64,000 nt of DNA, from the NCBI RefSeq assembly GCF_000150275.1, contig NW_002060946.1:3881035-3945034 (forward strand), written 5' to 3'. A program made the translations under genes and the position numbers. This document shows, one piece after another, positions 53,220-64,000 of the stretch (within the stretch, counting starts at the first letter, position 1; every line of letters starts with the position of its first letter). Origin of the DNA: Trichoplax adhaerens (lineage: Eukaryota; Placozoa; Uniplacotomia; Trichoplacea; Trichoplacidae). The notes beneath the pieces were generated by a model. That model worked only from the letters and a program-made list of their open reading frames with translations, was not told the origin of the DNA and ran no database searches.

Positions 53220-53960
53220 AAATGGAGCTCTTAATCACTATATCATACTAGAAGTTTTCATTTCATAAGTCTATATGAACAGGAGCGGATATTTGCTTTT
53301 TAATTCTGGATATACGCATATATTAATACCGATGAGTACGATATATAAAAATAGTCGCTATACACATATTATAGAACAGAACTTATACATATAGTCTTCA
53401 TTTTTATATTAAGCTAAATAAAGTACGATATTATTTTAGAAACATTAACGTCACTAATCTAGGTGTGTAAACTGAGAAAGATATTTTTTAATTCACTTGC
53501 ATCGGATATATGCACACATACATAATAACTAGAATAAAATGGAACTTAATAAACTACTATGCAGGATGTTTGTTATTCAATTCTGGATATGTATATATTA
53601 CCGATGAGTGCGGTATATACTATGCAAGAGAACCTGCATTCTTATATTAAACTGAGTAAACGACGATATTTAGACCTGTATTTTCAAAATTAAACTGAAT
53701 AAACTATTATGTCAGATATTTGCTATTCAATTCTGGATATATTTATTACCAATGAATATGGTATATCTCATAGAATAGAACCTGTATTCTTCTATTAAGC
53801 TCGGTAAACTAAGATATTAGAAATATTGACGTTGCTAATCTAGGTGTGTAAACAGAGGAAAGATATTTTAATTCACTTGCATTAGATATACGAACACATA
53901 TATCATAGCTAGAACAAAACAGTGTGTTCAAAATTGAGCTTAATAAACTACTATGCCGTA
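53220..53960. repeat. Second composite tandem repeat adjoining the 190-bp array
   Basis: Blocks ATTCAATTCTGGATAT, ACGTCACTAATCTAGGTGTG / ACGTTGCTAATCTAGGTGTG and TTAATAAACTACTATGC recur at roughly 370-380 bp spacing (for example 53448 and 53831 for the middle block). Shorter internal repeats of TATTAAGCT and ATTGAGCT recall the preceding array, suggesting shared ancestry. Confidence 0.7.
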
Positions 53961-56829
53961 CTATCTTGCACTGTAGATAATATGTATTTCGACCAGTCAC
54001 TAGTATTACTTATATTATTACATTGATCTTCATGGTAGACCTCCGCCTATATCCTCGGATTAATGAATTCTAGCAGCGTAGTAAAAATATTACTCTCATC
54101 AGACTAATCTTAGTTAGGCAATCGCACAAAAATCTTTATAATCTCAAAATAAACTCCAAACAAATTAGGTACAAACTATAGATATTTACTCTCAAATTTA
54201 TCTTAATAATACTTCGTATCATAGTTTTAAATCTAGATTTCTTATTACAATTGAAGTTATTCGTTTCCACCTATTCGTTTCTACCACTAACCTAAAGTTG
54301 CATCACATTCCATGTACCTACGTGACTATATAAATGTACACTAGTGCTTTTAAATCTGATACAATATATAACGGTACTGATAGCTCTGAATGCATTTATT
54401 CGTAGAGCAATAACAGTTCACTTGGTAGAGAGCTGAGAAGTTTTATATTAATCTTTTCATAGTACATAGTACTTTCTTCTAGACAAGAATGATATTGGGT
54501 ATTATAATTTGCAAATGGACTCAAGTTCTAGTTGAAGATATTGCAGAGAAATATATTTTCTGGGAAAAGGTGTCAGATTACTGCACTCGATAAGTGATGA
54601 GCATATTGATATCATAAGATCTACTATCATTATGAATAACTGAATGCAACACATTGATTTGAAAGGTACAACCATATGGTTTGATTAATTTCAAATGTAT
54701 ACAATGTATAAATCATATTGATGCCATACGGTAGCCAGACAACTTGTTAAAGTCCTGTCATGCAACACACTTGCATTATCATCAATAAAGCCAATTAGAT
54801 CCAGTTTCGATCATTATGATAGTGTATAATGATAATATAGTCCGAGTTATCGGTATAATTTCATAAAATCGATATAACCTATTCCGTTGCTATTTAATGG
54901 ATCATTTCTCACTTCATAATTAATCACAATTAATACTAACCTTATCAAACAGGTAATAATAATAATTAGATTACAGAAATGGAAAGCATTTAACTCAGCG
55001 TCTTGTTAAACGTTATAATTCATAAAATTTATCAAATTTCTAGATGTGATGATATCTCTACAGTGAATATTGTACACCTTTAGTTGCACATAGAAGAGGT
55101 TGTTAGCTGTAGCTGTTATGCCTATAATAGCATACAATCTCAGTCTTAACAGAGAAGCATCTTAATTAACTAAATCCTTTACCTATCTGAGAGATTTTGC
55201 CGTTCATTTCTTTTAGCTTATTGAAATTTAACAACTTAGATAGTTAATTTTCGAATGTATCTTTTACTTTTATTACGTTAATTGTCGCCGGGAGCGATAT
55301 AGAAATTTATTTATCTATCATAGAGATTATCCTTTTCATTTACCATCATCTCTAAAGCAATTTCATTTATTTATGATAGCAGTAGCAATATTTTAAAACT
55401 AAATGTGCGGAAGAGCTAATTCTCTGCACTTGTAATCTTACTATTAATAAGATTTCTAAATTAGTTCATTGCAACAGCCTACACTCTACCTCAATCGATT
55501 ACAAACTTCTGCATAATTAGTAGTTTAGCATGTTAGTTTTAGGCTCTAGATTTTGCTTTACCTTAATAGCTTTATTTCATAGCCTCATAATTCTGAATTA
55601 GAGGGCCAAGTAGTATCTCAGTATCGTATTAAGAGTATTAATGTTATATTCCAAGCACGTATTTTAAATTTTTTATGCCTGTATACCTAGATGATTTCTA
55701 TTCCTCACATGTATGGTAGTTCTTAGCTGTAAGCAAGGTCTAAACACTTCTATGCCCGTATTGCTCTTTGCTTCAAGTTTACAAATAAATTAGATTACTG
55801 AATTCGCCCACAAGAGAAGAGAAGCTACTGTGTATAAATCATATAGCCAAGATAGAATCTTTAAATCGAGAAGTCCTTCTATACTGTATACGGATGATTT
55901 TTGATGCCTATTTGACTATTACTATTGCAATATAGCTCATAATAAGTATCCAGAGGCTTAGTTTCATAGACGATAACTATATCTTTATTATATCCCTTGT
56001 GTCTGATTGCTATAATTGAATTTACAAACAACAAGGTGTTACAAAATTTATAACACAAATATTTATCACACAACAAGTTATTCCTTTTTCTTTTAGCCGA
56101 CTTCAATCAGCATCCAAGTCAATAAATAACGAAAACGCAAATAACTAAAATTCTAATTGTGTTTGAGTTCTTTCCTTCGCTTTTTCCGATCAAATTTCTA
56201 CTTTTCATCACAAAAGCTAGGATTTGATCTTGTGACTTAAATTGTAATTGCTTGGAGCCCTCCGCTTCGCCTTCTGTGATAAAATTTCTATTTTTCATCA
56301 TGAAACGTAGGATTTGATCGAAATGTAATATCCTGGACCTAAATGACTCTTTCATGATTCCTCTAGCTAATAAGAGATAGCCCCACACCTAGGTCGATTT
56401 TGATCGCGTAATCTTTCACCATGCTTAAAATGATTTCAATCTTTCCTAATATATAACATTTTAGTCATAATTGATCAATGTATATTACGAACTTCTACCA
56501 GCTACATCTTGAACATCCAAAAATAACCGTATTTCTCGATTACTAACCAAATAGGGCCTAATCTAATAAGATCATTGTATTTTGAAACATGTCAAATGAT
56601 TGTTTATACTTGTTGATATAGCACCCAAAATATGGAATATGTTTTAAGCGTTATTCGGTTAATATCCTATCAAATGGCATACTTTCACATGTACATCCGA
56701 TACAAGTATTTACAGCACAGAATTGTTATTTGCAATCATGAATTAATCCATATTTAGTAGAAGTAGCTTAGCATCGATAGAGTATATATGATGATCGCTA
56801 GACTGAATTTGCACTCTTTGGAATTATAG

Positions 56830-58401
56830 ATGGAAATGATGGCATCGAGTGGAGAATTACCACCTAAAGATTTTTCCGATGATCAAAGTTACAGTGATGC
56901 TAGCACAAATTCGTCATATTCATCGCCATGTTCATCCGTAATCATATCCACTGGTGAAGAAATCACTAGCAATGTAAAATTTTCTTTGAATGGCTCCTCA
57001 CTGCAAGTGGTTATTAGATTGATTGCTTGGCTGATATATTAAATATTTACAATATGTTCTGTTTAACTAGTATCAAGGGAAAGAGTTTAATGGATACTGG
57101 ATAGGAAATTCATCAAGCTGTAGCCAGATAGAAAACAGAACAGCAATGCCGTTATCCTTTCCTTATGGTGATATAACAGTTCGCCAGATTTATCCTAATT
57201 TCAATCTACAATTCGAGAACGATTATCCATACTATTTTCAAAAGGTAACATACTTTAGCTATCGAGTTTACTCTCTTGATATCGTCAACTTGCTGGATAT
57301 TGCAATAATTTCCATGAAAGATATGTCCACCAGAAGCAGTTATCGCATAATTACATATTCAATGACTGCATTGACCATATTGCGGTTGTTAGTAAAAATT
57401 TTGGATAATCTTATTAGTAATGCACTCAAATTAATTGTACAGGGAACTCCTATCCATTTAGCTAATAATCAAGTCAAAAATATACAAGATTTAGCCCAAG
57501 AAGATTTCATAGCTTGTGCAAAACTTTATCCTGAATTAAAATTGGATACAAGTAGGATCGTTTATAAAGACGATAGTTCAAGTACAGAAAAAGTAGTGAT
57601 TGGATTTATTACCGCAGAATCCAACCAACAGGTACCAGTGTGTCTTAAAAAAATTATTCACTATCCGCATTATTCTATTCTTGTTCATGTTATTGCTCGA
57701 GTTTGTAATTTAACTAGTGTATTAAATTCTATGAATGATAGTGAACATTAATATTGCTACCTTAAAATTATCCAATGCTACATAGCCTGAAACTAGGTAG
57801 AAGAAATAGCCCATTCATAATTCAAGTTTTCCAATATTTAACGCAGCAATTTGTTATCATACTGTAATTACTTATTCTACCCACAAAAATTTTCCATTCT
57901 TATTCATTGTATAGCATGATCCTATTGTTTAGGCAATATAATTATTGAGTCCATCATAGTTAATAAAATACCTTAAGCACAAACTTATCTAGCTATTGCA
58001 GAAGTGCAGTATTTACCCGTAGCTTACAGTTATTTTGATCTAATACTTAGATGAACTGATATTCCTTTCCAAGAATTATATTAGCTCAATCTTATACTAG
58101 CATTAAACTATGTCTATCAGTTCATTTCCATAACGTTACAGATTAATTATTTTAATTTAAGCATGAAATACTAATGGATAGACAAATATTGCAGGTACAA
58201 ATGGAATTTGCCGCGGAACATCCATTCTTCGTTATAGGCCGCGGTTGGTCATCTTGCCAACCGACAAAGACAGCTAATCGATATCAGTTAAATTGTCAAT
58301 TATTATCTGTCGGTGATGTTTGTTTTACACTATCATTAGTTCCCATTTTACCTAATTTATGTTCAGATACCTCTGTATATTGCAATAAAACTACCGAATA
58401 A
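56830..58401 (+). CDS. AXH-domain protein of the ataxin-1 family, short form (4 exons)
   Basis: Ataxin-1 family proteins use the AXH domain for dimerisation, RNA binding and contact with transcription repressors such as Capicua. Four exons join in phase to 249 residues: 56830-57009, 57071-57244, 57443-57631, 58195-58401. The AXH domain spans roughly residues 117-225: GTPIHLANNQVKNIQDL, DFIACAKLYPELKLDTS, then EHPFFVIGRGWSSC and CQLLSVGDVCFTLSL. These match the ATXN1/ATXN1L pattern. The intron falls exactly at the domain start (FQK|GTPIHL). The N-terminal 115 residues are Ser/Asp/Asn-rich with no polyglutamine tract and no other recognised domain, and the tail after the AXH domain is short. 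HBP1 also has an AXH domain but carries an HMG box, absent here. ATXN1L is the nearest vertebrate comparison; orthology is not proved, so no symbol is given. Confidence 0.88.
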
Positions 58402-59319
58402 AGAAAATGTGATATTAAAGTAGACTGTCTTTTAAGGAATTTACCATTTTGATTAATATGAAAGGGAAAATGAATGAAGATAGGTTGCGTGAACTACGTA
58501 GCATTAGAAATCAATTGACTTTCGGTAATGGTTGTTAATTATTGGAAGTAGTATTTCAATATTGCACTAGTTAGACGGTATTTAACGGATTTGCCATTTT
58601 GATTAATAAGCAAGAGGAAATGGGTGAAAATAGCTTACCTGTTACTGCTGGATGTTATGAATGATCAATCATCATTGGTACCGTATATAGTATAGAATAT
58701 TCCTAATATACTGAAACTATGACACTATAACGCTGGATATTGAACATACGAGTATAATCAAAATCTGGTATTATTAACGAAAGTTCTTAAGCCTTTACTC
58801 AAACCATGTATTTCTTACATTTTCGACACATAATTAGGCTGGGCCTGAGAATATCAAGTACCAGTACTTTCGTCTACATGCACATGAACTTTGATAATTA
58901 TAATACGCCTCGTATAATTCTTCGTTTTTGTAGGAATAAATCAGTATTCCCTTTATTTCTGATTAGTTTTCTAACGTTTGTAATACATTAAGAGAACGAT
59001 GTTATCAGTTCAGAGAGTTCTCTTGATCTATTTTAATCATCAACATCATTATCTCTAATATTTAAACTAGTTATGCATATTAAGATACTAGAGAGTGTGA
59101 GCAAGTTAAAATTGATTGCCTTTCTTTAAATTCATTTTTAAATTAACCGACTACAGCATTATTGATCTGATATGCGTCAGTTACATGCAAGGACAGAAAG
59201 AAATCAGTCACGTAAGATAATAATCAGCTTCAGGTTAATGTATAACAAATTATAATGTTATACTACGCTAATTACTTTTAATATATGGTAATCATGGACT
59301 GTAACTGTTGCTGTCGGTA
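58402..59319. other. Convergent intergenic region between the AXH gene and GMP reductase
   Basis: No exon was recognised. A weak direct repeat of about 60 bp (TTTGATTAATA context with a run of AAATG, near 58443 and 58587) is the only structure seen. Confidence 0.55.

Positions 59320-64000
<4,681 letters not shown>

Larger units (their letters stand above)
50217..56829. other. Long divergent intergenic region between CTU2 and the AXH gene
   Basis: This is the largest gap in the window (6.6 kb). It presumably holds the missing CTU2 first exon. Other content seen: an unassigned open exon at 50511-50822, a short direct repeat (GAATCTATTCATGCT at 50995 and 51104) and two tandem arrays at 52.4-53.95 kb. 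Nothing was recognised from 54 to 56.8 kb. Confidence 0.5.

Overview
This is a nuclear window from a small, AT-rich animal genome. The genes are intron-rich, with mostly short GT-AG introns. They include families found in animals: a GAG-xylose phosphatase, an ataxin-1 type AXH protein, an HRI-type eIF2-alpha kinase and a USP10-type deubiquitinase. Compactness, base composition and very frequent TACTGTACAGTA palindromes make an early-branching animal such as a placozoan likely. That is inference, because no search could be run.

Eleven protein-coding genes could be rebuilt by joining exons at splice sites and checking reading phase. From left to right they are: alanine aminotransferase (-, 5152-8606), 2-phosphoxylose phosphatase PXYLP1 (+, 12608-14763), Rieske iron-sulfur protein UQCRFS1 (-, 16764-18400), a ZC3H18-like RS-rich protein (+, 21685-23667), an HRI/EIF2AK1-type kinase (-, 25993-31987), DEAD-box helicase DDX28 (+, 34152-37274), USP10 (-, 37817 to at least 41110), PREY/PYURF (+, 44940-45627), tRNA thiolation factor CTU2 (-, 47126 to at least 50216), an AXH-only ataxin-1 family protein (+, 56830-58401) and GMP reductase (-, 59320 to the window edge). 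The strand alternates at every gene, so the window is a chain of convergent and divergent pairs. First exons are not found for USP10 and CTU2, and GMP reductase runs off the right edge.

The genes are housekeeping or regulatory and form no operon-like system. Four encode proteins with probable mitochondrial presequences (alanine aminotransferase, Rieske protein, DDX28, PREY). Several others concern RNA or translation (ZC3H18-like, HRI, CTU2, USP10).

The unusual structure lies between the genes. Dense TACTGTACAGTA palindrome clusters and most tandem arrays sit in divergent, promoter-bearing gaps. Notable items are a tandem array that copies the presequence-coding start of DDX28, a roughly 20-copy 55-bp minisatellite, a perfect 46-bp palindrome and a probable non-autonomous inverted-repeat transposon. 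PREY also appears to have a start codon created by splicing. No tRNA, rRNA, CRISPR array or long autonomous transposon was recognised, and nothing here is clearly a new multi-gene system.
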